64,000 nt of DNA from Haemonchus contortus (GCA_000469685.2 LS997565.1:25909272-25973271); one strand, 5' to 3'; counted from the first letter of the stretch, positions 34,834 through 47,575 are shown. The notes: a model not told the origin generated them from the letters alone. Translations and numbers: made by a program.

Positions 34834-37800
34834 CTACCGCTTGCTGAATTTACAACAGAACTCGAGCGGACTTAACCGCATATCGTCCGCACCGACTTTG
34901 ATCACACAGTCGGCTTCATCCACTGATATCAGTTGTCCCATCACACCGAGTTCATCACCATAGATGACTCGCGTCTGAAAAAGTACTCATGAAAGTTCCA
35001 TGACTAGGGAACTAACTATTCATATTGTTGCAATTATATCACGTATCACTGAGTCGCTATAGAGGACTCACATAATCTCCCTCCTGAGGTTTGAGCGGCT
35101 CGATTTGATCGAAATCAGCCGTAGCTGAGCACTTCAGGTCTGGGATATAAACTTGACACCTGCCATCCTGCAACAAATCCAATAATATTGGCTGCAAAAT
35201 CGATGAAAGAATAAGATAACGGGAAACTACAAGTATTTGAATAGCAGCACCTGAACACTGGTGACAATTGCTTCGCGATCTTGGAATCGATCTTCGTCGT
35301 GATTGCTCTTGATTGTGACGAAAAGATCTTCCATAACCCACTCACCTCCTTCCAGGAAGTGTGCAGCTGTGATATCAACTCAATTAAATTGAAGTACATT
35401 TGAACAATCGAAAAGAACTTACGAATCTTTTGCCCTCCGTACGACTCATAGGAATTACGTACATATGGAGATGGAGCCGAGTAATCGTACATTCCGCCGG
35501 GTGTCATTGGATTATAATTACCTGAAGATTTCCAATATGAAAGCATTGAAGAAGGGAAAGATGGAACTATTACCCATTGGAGTTTCTGGAGCAAAGCCAG
35601 GTGTTTGTGGATTCAAGTTGGCTCCAGGAGTTGGCACACTATACGATGGAGAAGCTGGTGCTTCGTACTGTGGTTCGTTATCCTGAATATACAGACGTCA
35701 TATCTCATCACTTGTACATCCATTTATCATCGCTAGGAAAAGAAGGTGTCTCACCTCTTCGTCACTGCTATCGCCTCTTCGAGAAGCCGAAGCAGCAGCC
35801 GGCTCATCGTAAGCTGGCGTCCTCCCACCTTCGTATGCAGGAGTACGCCCACTATCGTATGCAGGCGTTCGGCCGCTTTCATACGAAGGTGTTCTTCCCC
35901 CGTCGTAAGCAGGCGTTCTGTTAGCATCATAAGTTGGAGTGCGACCGCTATCATACATTGGTGTACGTCCACTATCGTAAGCCGGTGTTCGTCCACCTTC
36001 GTAAGCAGGAGTTCGCCCGCCATCGTAAGCGGGAGTACGACCACCAACAGGTGTTCTCGAATTGTCATACGCGGGAGTGTGCGAGCCAAATGGCGTTCTT
36101 CCTCCTGCAATTACAAATCTAGCCTAGCTGACGAAAATGAAACGAAGGAAAAACTATGGCACAAAAACTGGAAAGTGATTACGTACCATCATCCAGACCA
36201 TACATAGGTGTTTTAGCACCAGATCCGTACATTGGAGTTTTGCTTCCAGCATACATAGGTGTTCGGCCATCGTCGCCAGGGAATGGAGTTTTTGCAAACT
36301 GGGCCATATTCGTTATGGATCCACCAGGTGTGCCGTCTCCTACGCACGCGATTCGGGATCTATCTACGGAAATTGTCTGAAAGCGTAGTTCCAAATCAAA
36401 CCAATATAAATCCGCCCATGTTGGAATGATCACAATGTGATGTGGCAGACTAACCTTGCATTGCGTATGCAATTCGACTCTGACAGTTTGCTCAGTGGCA
36501 TCCTTGACGATTCCGAAATACCCCTAAACATCGTACACCATAAAAAGGGAACCACGATAGAAGGTTAAACCAGAAAGGAATTCAAATCACCTTAAGGGGC
36601 CCTTGCGTGATCCGTACACTCTTTCCAATTATAGCATTATCTCTTCTTACTTTGTTTGCACCAGTACCCATACCAGGTCCACCAAAACCGGCTAAATTAG
36701 CAAGACGTTATCTGCGCTAGAAAAGAGCCCGTCCGTTGATAGTTACCTTTATTTCAAACCGTGACCTATCAAAGCAACAGATCTGGACGAAATATACTCA
36801 CCCACATGACTTGGAGTTTTTCCACCAGCACTGTACCCACTCACACTCTGAGAACTTGAATGAGCAGGGGTGGCGCTGCCATTATGACGGGGAGACGCAA
36901 AGGGGTTCGGGCTTGTCATACTGAGACGGTTCATTGATGGCATGTCGCCTGAAAAAAGTCACAATGACTGAGAGTGACTACGCACATGGAATGAAGAAAC
37001 ATCAGTTGGATACCGACCCCGACCACTGTTAGCACGAGCACCAATCAGCAGGAGATGTCTAGCTTTGCACACCAGCATGCCACCATTTTCTGTGTGCTTC
37101 CTTGAGAAAACGAACACCCAGGAGCGATAAACGTGCTTGATCTCTCCCTGCTTTTCTTCTTCGTTCTTCTTTGCCTTAATAACAAAAAGGCAAGGATTCA
37201 GAAACAAATAGACATCTCTGAATAATTTTGAAAATGAACCACCGCCTTTATTTCGGCAGAAACAATGCTGGATGTGCCAGCAAATGCTCTCAAAAACTGC
37301 GAGCGTACGTGGAAGTTTGAAGTTCTGGAGTTTCATGTGATCACAATTTAGTTACTCATCTACAACCAAAACCCCTTTTTTCTTTCCTTGTCAACATCCA
37401 GATTCAAAACTATTAGGATTTGACGATTTTGACCACCCCTAATTCTACACCCTTTCGTTGAAAAAATCTAAAAGGGGAAATGTGCCTGTTTTTGATCTAG
37501 GGCAGCTGTAAGGCTGTCCATTAATGGAAGAAACGAAGATGGCGTACCGCAAAAGGACCATCGATGATTTTCACCATGTCCTTGCATTGAATAGGATTTT
37601 GTTGATTATCCAAGGCTTGTGAATGACGCGTGTCTTTTTTGCCCTGGATTGATTGCGGTTTCACACGGAGGACCTGAAAAGCGGATGGATGTTTGGATAA
37701 ATCTATAACGATTTCGTCACAAAGACTACTATCATATCTTCGATCGAGCACGGCGATTATTTCGCATATAGGAATTACTAGAGCTTAGGTTCCATTTTAA

Positions 37801-40800
37801 TGAAAACATGAAAGTTGGTGTAAGAACTTGAACTTTCTAGAAATTAGAAAACCGCAAGAATGTTCTGTAGTAGGTTGGATCTGAACGTACCTTCCCATGT
37901 TGATTGAGAACCTCCATTGTTTCCTTTTCAAGGCGCACAATGACGCCAACATTCTGTTGGTCGAGCTGGACAAGATCATGGAACTGGAACTGTCCCAAAG
38001 AATCGACTCCAGTGGTTATATCCGCACAAAGTTGTACATCTCGAGGTCGTGCTTTCATCTAAAACAATCAAAATACTAATTTTTAGCGATACTGGGAGAA
38101 TAGTAAACCTTACCTCGTCCATACTGAGGTCACTGAGTACAACAACAAGATTATGCTCTACACGAACAATTAGACCAGTATCTCCTTCATAACGACCAGA
38201 AATCATCTTGACGTGATCACCGGGGCGGAAATATTTACGCAATTCAGATATGTTCAGTGTTAGTGGCTCCTAAAAACAATGTTACGCTGTCTGATACTTT
38301 ATTCTCAGCGTAATAGGCTTTCAGTTTTCTCACCTTCAAGTCTTCATGATCGGGCAGCATAACGACCTTAGGTCCATCGACGCTAACCACTTTACCGCGA
38401 AGATTGACTAATTCTCCTTCAGTTACTTCCACATTATCGCCAGGAGCGAAGAAATGAGTATTGTCTTTGACAGTTGTGGATTCCACTGAAATGCACCATT
38501 TGGTCAAAGATTGAATCCATCGACATAATAGGTTAATAAAAACCTATGACTGTCTCATGTGTGGTGAATGCTTTGCCTCCTATACATTTGATGCTCAAAC
38601 ATACCAGAACAAAATAAATATTCTAGCAATGACCGATACATCCTCAGATTTGGCATTTCACGTACTTTAGTGTACGGGCTAATGTTGAAAAAGATGATGA
38701 GACTTGAAGGAGCAATAGTAAATTCGAAAACTCTTCGCCTTTACGAATTCAGTGCTTGCTCATTGCGCAGCAAAAGTGATTAGCAGTGGTAAAAAAAATT
38801 ATCGTTCTCAGCACCAATTAGGCGTATTCTACGAGGAAAACCTCTTTCCCTCAGAAAAAAAACGTGGTAGTTCATTGATCATTTGGTCTAACCGAAGCCT
38901 TTTATGTATTTTCATTCACTTTCAAGAAAATAATAAGATTACAAACTTTGATCCAATGCTGGTAATTAAAATCTTTCTAACCTCCGAACACAAAAGAAAA
39001 ACCACATCGACGAAACTGAACGCAGTGACGGATTTTGTTCAGAAATATGTATGGGCAACCGCCAAATAATAGCTTTTCACAAAAGAAAAACTTGAATGGA
39101 ACACCCACACTCTTTCTTGAGATCCTCACTAGTATCTTGGAAGCGCTCCAGTTCAGCAAGGGTGGGCTTCACACCTTCTGCAATCTTAACAGCAAAGAAT
39201 AATTAATGAAAAATAGTATGAAAAAATATTGTACTACTCACTATGGCATTCATAGGGAATGATTTATAGAGGAAGCCACGCCTGTAGCTATTTCCCTCAA
39301 AAATGACAAAATCGCCGTCGTTAGTAACTTCTCCTCCAATCTCTCTGAACGCAATGCACAATGACAATGATATTTACAAAGGCAACAGTTTGAACTAATT
39401 ACTTGATCCTATCCAGATCGAAAAGGCGAGGCATAGGACGGCGTTTAACCTTATGATTGCGATCGGCTTCCTAAAGAAATGACTGTATAAGTCAAGAGAC
39501 TAGTATTCACGAAACATTCAAAACATACCGTTCGTAGAGCTCCTCTCATTCTTGTGTAATCGATCCTGGGAACAATACGTAGGTTGACCTTACTCTGTGC
39601 CACGTCTACCCAGTCCACCTAAAACACAAAACTCCCCGCAAACAACAAATCACTATTGTATTGCAAAAATTTCACACCTGAGCAAGGTCGTCTTTATACA
39701 TTGTACGTTTGAGCCGAACATATGAGTTGACTTTTAAAGCCGGAACATCTTTAACCACACGTAGAGTATCAACCATTTCTTTGATCGGTACCATCTAAAT
39801 AATGCGAGGCACATAAACGATCGAACTGAACGGAAAGCTTTCTTTTTCATACCGTGACATTGAACTGATTCAATGCGGAGACGCCATTAATAGCACTCGC
39901 AACGTGCGACTGCTTGAAGGCTTCGATATAAATTATGCCTTTTAGACCTTCTTTTACTACGATGGATTTGATTTGCAAAGGCTGAAACAGCACATTTTAC
40001 TATGGGGACGCAGTCATAGATAATGATGGCTCAAATTAAATACCTCATTTGTATTTTCAAAAGCTAAATATTTGCGCATCAGCTGCAGAGCAACCAGCTT
40101 TTCTTCACCCATCCTGCATTTCACAATCCACAAGTTTGGATCTTTCGTTGATGGTAGTAGACCATGTTGAGATATGTCATCTGAGATTGTACGATCAAAG
40201 CTTAAAAAATGAACCACTAAAAATGCTTACCTAAGGCAGAATCTTCCTCAACGAGATCTCTTATAGGCTGTGTTTTGTATTTATTTTCGAAGTATCGACC
40301 AATCTCGTCCTCATTCATATTTCTAAAATTATTAGAAGTACTCATGACAAAAGGAGGCGAAGGTTCATAATACTTACGCGAATTTATTTCTTTCATTGCG
40401 CCTCCGTTCTGCATCGAGCTGCTTCATGTACTTTTCCGCCTGAAGCCGAAAGCTTACTTCGCAGGAAAACATTATCCGCTTAGAATCAACCAACCTCTTC
40501 CTTTTCGTTTGGTTCGAGAGCACGGTCTTCTTCATCATCCCAGTCGTCCTCGTCTTGTTCCTCATCGTCAACATCAACATCTTGTAAGATGAAGTCCGAT
40601 CCGCGAGGACGACGATCCTTCTGAACTTTAATATTGACTCTCCTATTCTTGGAATTAGGTATAGGCTTTGGCAAAGTTTCATAGTAGACAAAAGAGCTAA
40701 ATTGTCAACAACCCCTTTACTAGCAGTCTTTTTTTATAGATTTTAGGAGGCTTGGTACAAGGGTATTCCAAACTTCCAATCCAAAAAAACCGAAGTGTCT

Positions 40801-41593
40801 AGAGGGTGAAAACTCAGGAAACTCTCCTTCTATCAATAACCTTGTCCTTGAAAGCGTTAGAAAACAGTTACTTTCTTTGGATAGGATAAATTCAATCAAC
40901 ACAGTTCAGTATGCTTAGGATATAATTTACGAACACCAATACATCAAAGTCGTATTTTGAGAATTTTAGCTACGAAATACTCAAATCTACATGTGTAGAA
41001 ACACTAAAATCAACATGTGTGATAGGTGACATATCGAGATCTCAAATTATTTCCTAAGTTTAAACGAAAAATTTTGACCTCTCGATAATTTAGCAAATGG
41101 ATTGTACCTGAATTTTTACCGGCCCGTGAAAAAAACAGGAAAAAAGTTGTCAAAAGACGGAGTTACAACGATTAATTAAACAGAAAGGTCGAAAGCAAGT
41201 AAAAACAGATGACTATGGAGATACCCTTTTCTTCTTTGAACGCTTCTTCGAACTTTTAGGAGATCCTTCTGAGTCCTCTTCATTTTCGCTATCATCGCCA
41301 GACTCCTCATCTTCACTTTCTGAGTTTATCTAAATTGATGAGGTGATAAGTGCTGACTTAACAAGGCAAACCACCACAAATAGCTGCTTAAAACACCTTT
41401 CGCTTTCTATTTTTCTTTTTCGGCGCCTCATCCTCACTTCCAGAGCCATTTTCAGAGCCAGATCCGCTGTTTGCCTGGAAATGTAGGCTTGCTTCACGAA
41501 CGAACGACTAGAAGTTAGAGCAAAAATGAGCACCTCCTCTTCCTCCTCTTCTCGCTGTTCTTGATAGTCACCATCACTCTCTTCGGACGACAT
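34834..41593 (-). CDS. spt-5: SPT5 transcription elongation factor (DSIF large subunit)
   Basis: Complete, about 1154 residues. Exons by high coordinate: 41593-41534, 41474-41397, 41329-41225, ~40665-40495, 40439-40378, 40322-40231, 40180-40044, 39981-39853, 39794-39678, 39618-39529, 39470-39403, 39344-39242, 39184-39109, 38485-38334, 38269-38114, 38058-37891, 37673-37548, 37174-37018, 36948-36802, 36691-36591, 36523-36455, 36376-36187, 36104-35755, 35682-35574, 35521-35423, 35366-35251, 35167-35072, 34974-34834. Order: acidic N-terminus ([14 protein letters not shown]), NGN domain ([20 protein letters not shown]) that binds SPT4, KOW domains ([20 protein letters not shown]), C-terminal repeats of GRTPAYD type, last KOW ([16 protein letters not shown]). 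SPT5 with SPT4 binds RNA polymerase II in the nucleus, controls pausing and processivity, and is phosphorylated by P-TEFb on its C-terminal repeats. Length is close to the family norm. The acceptor of exon 4 and the choice between 35167 and 35191 are uncertain. Confidence 0.96.
35755..36376 (-). repeat. spt-5: Coding repeat of SPT5: GRTPAYD-type C-terminal region
   Basis: Exons 36376-36187 and 36104-35755 hold about 15 tandem units. They start with a KTPMYG type and become GRTPAYD, with variants [28 protein letters not shown] and GRTPSYE. The threonine before proline is the expected CDK9 phosphorylation site. The antisense open frame across this repeat is a shadow of its codon periodicity. 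Confidence 0.9.
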
Positions 41594-41600
41594 ACTGACA
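41594..41600 (-). promoter_or_regulatory. spt-5: Candidate spliced-leader acceptor of spt-5
   Basis: On the minus strand ATATGTTGTCAG lies one base before the start codon at 41593, so the mature mRNA would begin almost at the ATG. This pattern is typical of nematode trans-spliced genes. Inference only. Confidence 0.45.
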
Positions 41601-41989
41601 ACATATAATTCAACTCAAAAAATGGATAGCACTACTCAATAAACCTTCAACTATATAAAGTAAAATCAGTAATGCAATCAGGAGTACATCCGCAGAAGCG
41701 CTTCCATTCCATCATTAAAGGGCCGCCACTGGATACTGTATGTGCGGCATGGAGCATGTTATCCGAAACCAATGGAGTATATAAATGGGTCCATAGTATT
41801 TTTCTCTGCGCTCTAGCTTTTGCCGTCAGGGACGCAGAGGAAAATCAAGTAGGCACGTAGCTCAGCATAAGGAAAGTGTTAGGGTGAAAAGATTTGATAT
41901 GTCTTCCCCCTTTTTCATTTTCATTTTCCTATTCTGCATACAAAACATACAATGAACAACAATTACCATTGTTAATCACCTTTGTCCGC

Positions 41990-42536
41990 CTACTGTGCAG
42001 GTCAGTAATCTTTTTCCAAAACTAGGGAGGCTGCGAACAGAAGAAATGGCGGCCACTCAAACGGTTTTCGAGCCCTCTTCTCAATTTGTTGGTGGTATCA
42101 TTAGATATATAGGGTGGGGCATTTTCATAGAGGGACTCTCGCAGTTTTGCCAGTATAGCTTCCGCAAGTTTCTAAAGCTGAGTGACATAAACGGAAGCGG
42201 TGACCGTGTGCCCCATGAAGGAGTAGCTCGAGTACAGCATGGAGCAGCATAAAAGAACTTTTTTGGTGTGCATGCGTGATTTTGGCTGTATTTTAGTTGA
42301 AGCTGTAGAGGATCCAACCCTCATGTCGTATAACCCGGACTCCTGGAAACTCTTAGCGGAGAAGTAGAGTTTGACATATGGACAACCGGGTTGCCGCGTA
42401 CCATCTGTCATGGTGTGAAGGATCCATCGAGAGAGCACTTTTCGGTAGCCTAGAGTCTGGAGGTGGTTAACGACTGTTGATTGGGTACACCGAGCCTTGT
42501 CGCAAAACTGTGGGTCGTAGCCGCTCGGTCCTTCTT
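41990..42536 (-). mobile_element. mariner transposase remnant (mos-like)
   Basis: Minus strand reading gives blocks of a mariner transposase: a helix-turn-helix-like GVPNQQSLTTSRL region near 42480, WILYSFN near 42300 and HAHQKSSFMLLHAV near 42260. Frameshifts and stops break it. Its upstream end is cut by the Penelope fragment that begins near 42537. Confidence 0.6.
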
Positions 42537-43363
42537 GATAGCTGAACTTGTCTCTTGAGATGTTTTAAGCCTTTCCGAGATTCACAAATTTATCCAGCTT
42601 ACGTTTCGGCCTCTTCGCCTTCTTCAGAGTCGCCTTCCTCAATCGTCTTTACGACAGCTTGTGTGACACCCCATGACTTTGTGTGACTTTTCAATCGAAG
42701 GGGTGACTGCGTGAAAGTTGAGGTCATTTACCAAATTCGATGCCAGGCCTGCGATGCTGAGTATATGGGTGAAACAGGGCGCCCCCTTCGTACGCGAATC
42801 ATGGAACATCTGGAGGGCCTAAGAAGGTCTCGCATACAAACACCTTTGGGAATGCATCGAATTGAGTGCCATGATGGTAGAAAGTTCGAAATTTCAGTAG
42901 CCATCTTGGCAATAGAAGCGGACATCCCTGCGCGGAAAACACTCGAGGCGTTTTTAATTGCTGCTAGGAATCCACAAATTGATAGAAAGGAAGAGTGTGT
43001 GGCCCTTACCCGTGACCTCGCGCCCTTCCTCGACCTCTGCAAATTTTAAGTTACGCTGAGGTCAGGGAGGAGATGGGTTGCTTATTGTACGCAGAAGTTC
43101 CGATCTTGTGTGGTCGTCCCAATGGTTGGCCTCTGAGTTCAAGGTAAGTCATGTGACAGACTTGTATTGATCGAGTCCAGGGGGGTCTACTAGTTTAGAG
43201 GACTGTTTTAAGTATTGTCTAGGCCTACGTGAGGACCAATCTCAAATTGCTATTCGGCTTTCAGGCTCTGAAGAAGGCGAAGAGGCCGAATCGTAAGCTG
43301 GATAAATTTGTGAATCTCGGAGAGGCTCAAAACATCTCAAGAGACAAGTTCAGCTATGCCGAG
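42537..43363 (+). mobile_element. Penelope-like element fragment: GIY-YIG domain between inverted arms
   Basis: The open frame 42711-43049 encodes only the GIY-YIG endonuclease part of a PLE: YQIRCQACDAEYMGETGRPL, an R..EH pair and KTLEAFLI, ending DLCKF. No reverse transcriptase is present. The flanks form inverted arms of about 95 bp: 42537-42632 (ATAGCTGAACTTGTCTCTTG... to AGAGTCG) and its reverse complement at about 43256-43363. The arms carry CTGAAGAAGGCGAAGAGGCC followed by GAA. Truncation to the 3' end is common for PLEs. Confidence 0.75.
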
Positions 43364-43785
43364 ATTAAGCGAAAGTCGAACATGGTCCCTTCTTGATAGC
43401 GTCTTTCACTTTGTGGTGCGTCCCAACCGCAGTTTATCTTCGAAACTCGTGTCTCATTTTGCGAAGCAGGCGAGTCAGCCGTGGACCATGATACTGGCAT
43501 ATCCTTTCCAATGCATAGCCTGCTTCTATCGCTTCAGTTTCGCTAAGAAACTCATAGTAAATGATGGATCCAGGATAGCTCTATGAGACTGGCAACGTGT
43601 TTAAGCCCAGGTTATTTCCTCTATGCTTGAAGAAAAGCAGTACATATGAAAAGCGCAATTTGGGATTGACATGCTTGCTCCACACATTTCCTGATCTGCT
43701 TTCACAATGCTGAGGTTTTCACATTGATAGAGGATGTAATCCTCTGGCCGTAACAATCCCTTTTTTGAGGTGCGTTCAAGCTTTC
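43364..43785. other. No gene recognised; possibly the remainder of the interrupted mariner
   Basis: A plus-strand open frame to 43586 (DSVFHFVVRPNRSLSSKL) has no family I recognise. Position next to the PLE insertion makes a transposon origin likely. Confidence 0.35.
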
Positions 43786-43789
43786 GACT

Positions 43790-44022
43790 TTCATTCAGAT
43801 GCTAGTGGCGTAATGAATGCGTACTTGGCAAGTACAATGACTTGCGGAGGCAAACCGATGTACACGTCAGTGCTTTTATCTTCTTAGACGGGTCTGGTAC
43901 CAATTAACCGAACAGTAATGGAGGGTTTGGATGGGTTAGGGGGATACGTCAGGGATTCGAGCCCGTGACTGTGCGTGTAACATAGTACACACCTTGCCAT
44001 TATATCACCTTCCCCCAATCAA
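43790..44022 (-). mobile_element. tRNA-derived SINE, copy 6
   Basis: Minus orientation. It shows CTAGTGGCGTAATGAATGCG, GTGCTTTTATCTTCTTAGAC, GGTCTGGTACCAATTAACCG and the reversed B box GGGATTCGAGCCCGTGAC. Confidence 0.75.
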
Positions 44023-44287
44023 TGATGTCATAGATGTCGTAACGCCACGGCATAACGTGCCATAACGCTCGCTGCCGCCTGAGCTTTATTCTAAATTAAC
44101 CATTTAGGTGAATGGAAGGGCGCGTTTCGCGGGATATCTGGCTATGTATAATAATTTAGACTGGTATGGGTGAAGATTTTGATTTACAGACTATACTTAT
44201 GGCAGTGGCGCCCCCAATGGCAGCTGTCATTACCCAATAGTAACCTTCGCATATATAAAATTGACAATATCATCATCTAATTTGTAT

Positions 44288-44413
44288 AACGTGCTAATGT
44301 TTGTGTGCTGGGTGTATGTGCGTATGTGTGTGGGTGCTGTGTGTATTTGTGTGTATGCGTGTAGCGTATGTGTATGTGTATGTATGTGTATGTGTGTGTG
44401 GGTAGTGTGTGTG
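44288..44413. repeat. (GT)n/(GTAT)n simple repeat
   Basis: About 120 bases made almost only of GTGT, GTAT and GTGC words. The open frames on both strands here are products of the repeat. Downstream, 44460-44870 contains diverged units with GCGCGAAAATTG or GCGCGAAATAAG spaced about 60-170 bases, probably an old tandem duplication. Confidence 0.8.
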
Positions 44414-46678
44414 TCCGAACCGAAACTCATCATTCCCGCTATCATTGACCAAAAGCGTTCAAATTTCGTGAGAGCACAGGCGGCAAAATAGGGAATCTTA
44501 TGATTTGTGGCAGGATAGACACCACTCAAGGGGGGCATGGTTTGCGCGAAATAAGTGTTTGAGCGGAAATTCATTGTTTGAAACTGTTTTCTAAGATCTG
44601 GAGAATTCAATTTTCTAATTGTGGTAGGAACACAGGCGGCGGGATGGGCTTCGGATGGTGACAGGACTTCACCCCATTGAGACGGGCGGGCGTGCGCGAA
44701 AATTGTTAATTTGGACCTGGGGCCTTGAGATCCGCATATAGGAGGAGGGATGTACGCGAAAATTGCTAATGTGTACCTGGGACGTTTGAATTAGAAATGA
44801 GTGCATGCTGCAGATTTGAGGCATCACAAGGTAGGTAGCAGAAGGTGGCTGAACTGAATACTGCACGCGGATGCGTAAGGAGGATGTAGAAGGCTGATCA
44901 CTCGTGAAATGAGCCTAATTTGAGTGAACGCTCATCTTACGCGCAGTCAGGTTGGAAGAAGAGGGAAGTCATGTTACTCGAACACTAAGGACTTGATCAG
45001 GACTTCTCTCATGGCAGACAAAGGGCGTACGAATGTGTCGATGTGTGTTCCGCTAGAAATCAGTAACTCCTGTTATCTTGAATGAGCGCTTTTAAAATTT
45101 GAAGAGTATGGGCGGCGGGTCAACTTCAACACAAGAAGGTGGAGAGCCCGGTGTCAGCCTGGTGACCCGACCGGAACTATGGGCCGCATGCATAACGCTC
45201 AGGGAGGGGAGGAGAAGGTCCCCTCAAGGAGGAGCGAGGGGGGCGAACGATCGAGTGGTCTTTTTGCCTTCAAGATGGTGACAGTGGAGCAAAGTTTCTC
45301 CCATATACAGGTGGATGATCGACAGCCCTCGACAATTATGTGGCGGTGGCTTCTGCGACCTTACCTTAGCGGGAGCTCGGGGAAGCGACCCCCTGCGAAC
45401 TCATCTCCACCATTCATTTTGGGATATCTTTGGAAAATTCAGAACGCTTCTAATGCCTTTCTTGCTGAAATCTCCGCCTCCTGCGCTGATATCGTGCACT
45501 TAATTTCAAAGTTGTTGCTGTTATACTCCTCAATTTTATGCCTACCCAGCGCCGCTAACAGGGTGCCACGCCTCATACTAGCTAGGTGTTCTTTTATTCG
45601 TATAGCCAGTTGTCTTCCTGTTTCTCCGATGTATGTTGACCCACATTCTATCTGGTAGTTCACGCCTATCGGTGTGCAATCACCTGTTTTTCCGTAAAGA
45701 CATGTGATGCAGTTTTTCATTATGCACTGCTTGTCGTAGAACCTATTCCGAATTAGTAACTGCTTGATATTGTTATTAGGAATATTTACTAATTGAGCAA
45801 CATCTTGTAGCCCAGCTCTGAAAATGCTCCGTTGTAAAGCATTGCTAACTTTATCGGAGATGAAGGGAAGGCATAGTGGTAACTTATTCAGGGACGTAGC
45901 ACGCTGCGTGTTGGTGCGAGGTTTTCTATAACCTTGTGACACCGATAACCGTTCGCAGCAGCTATCTCACAAGCTAAACACCGGGATTCAAGTCGTTCAG
46001 CTTCACCCGTGCAGACACTTGTTGCTGTTCTCAACATGTTGCTGACAACTGCACGTTTAACGGCTTGTGGATGACCTGATGTAGCGTGAAGTAAGATATT
46101 CGTAGAACCTGTTTTACGGTACTACTTCACACTAACAACGCCACTGGATACTTTGACCTGAGTGTTAAGATAAGGGAGCCAACCATCACGTGGAACTTCT
46201 CGGGTGAGTTTAATGTACCGTGACTGCTCATTTATGATACGAAAACACTCGTCCATTTCGAACTGTGTTGATGTTACGATGAAACAGTCAACGATATATC
46301 TACAGTACAGTAAAGGATTCCGTTCTAAAACCGGTTCTTCCCTTCTGCCCATAAAGCACGCAGCAGGAACCGGTGCTAGCCGTTGTCCCATAGCAAGACT
46401 TCTGACTTGAGAAAAGTACTTTCCTGCCCATTCGAAGATGTTAAACGTTAAGCATTCATTGACCAACGTCATTATATGCATTTTACTAACCAAGGAGGGG
46501 TAGTCTACTTACCGTGGGACTATAAATAGAGACCCAGATAGATCGATAGAGTTTTCAATGCTATTCACAGAAATAGAGATTGAAACTGCTAAATGGTTTT
46601 CCTTAAAAGGTTATGAAGGCTGGAAATTTGCTTGACAGTAGTATTATTTGGATATGCGAACTCGTCGACTTGGTATCA

Positions 46679-46757
46679 AATGCCGACGTGTTGTAGTGGT
46701 AGCGGTCTCGCTTCATAGGCGTACGGTGCGGGTTTGCTCCCCGCCATCGTCGATATT
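46679..46757 (+). repeat. tRNA-like sequence (CAT anticodon position) in the left arm
   Basis: It begins GCCGACG and can pair imperfectly with CGTCGAT at the other end. It shows TGTAGTGGTAGC (D-arm/A-box region), a seven-base loop TTCATAG placing CAT at the anticodon position, and GCGGGTTTGCTCCCCGCC as a T-arm with a B-box. The acceptor stem is imperfect and it lies in a mobile element, so I do not call it a working tRNA gene. Confidence 0.5.
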
Positions 46758-47496
46758 CTTGCAAAGTGTTTTTTCATTTCATTAAAAAGAAAGTCAACAT
46801 TGACGGAGAACCTTAAAAAATGCGTGAAGCACACATGTTGTTCGCAAACTGCGCATCTTCTATATACTGATTCTCTACATCCGGTGACAAAACAGTCAAT
46901 CGTCTCAAAACTAAACAAATACCCGGCCGGTGTGACGCATGAGCCTGGGTATTCATCAGCATACCCAGCTTTGTACCACGAACATTTTAGAAAATTAGAA
47001 AAACATGGTGCACAAAACATTCGATATACGTGGGATAGAACCTTAAGTATATTATCCCTCTATGTCATAGTAAAGTCTGCAGCGTAGACGTCCAATGGCT
47101 GAATCATTGACGTGGCACCGGCAGAAATATTGTGTACTTCAATTTTACATCGTGTAATGAAGTGTTCGTCGAGCAATGAACCGCGCGCTAGCAGCATGTA
47201 TAAGATGCGCAGTTTGCGAACAACATGTGTGCTTCACGCATTTTTTAAAGTTTTTCCATCAATGTTGAGTTTCTTGCTGGCATCTAACTTATTTAGATGC
47301 ATGCTTCTTGAAGTTTAAAATAAAACAGAGTCGTACAATCGCAGAACAGAACAGAACAGAGAAGAACAACTTTCTGTGGACAAGGGCGAAGAGTGAAAAT
47401 GGAAGCAGAAATAAGGCGTTCTCCTAAATGAATGTCAGAAATGGTTTAGAGAGTCTTTAATGAAATGAAAAAACACTTTGCAAGAATGTCGACGAT

Positions 47497-47575
47497 GGCG
47501 GGGAGCAAACCCGCACCGTACGCCTATGAAGCGAGACCACTACCACTATGCCACGTCGGCGCTTGATATCAAGGC
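47497..47575 (-). repeat. tRNA-like sequence, inverted copy in the right arm
   Basis: Reverse complement of the left-arm sequence, nearly identical (GGCGGGGAGCAAACCCGCAC in plus orientation). Both copies point inwards. Confidence 0.5.

Noticed and set aside
35746..36207. Plus-strand open frame of 153 codons over the SPT5 repeat
   Set aside because: It is antisense to the GRTPAYD repeat exon; the openness comes from the codon periodicity of the repeat.
44230..44610. Open frames on both strands rich in HTHTHTH or VCVCVC
   Set aside because: They are translations of the GT-rich simple repeat.
46679..46757. Functional tRNA-Met gene
   Set aside because: The acceptor stem is imperfect and the sequence is duplicated in the arms of a fold-back element, so it is more likely tRNA-derived than a working tRNA.
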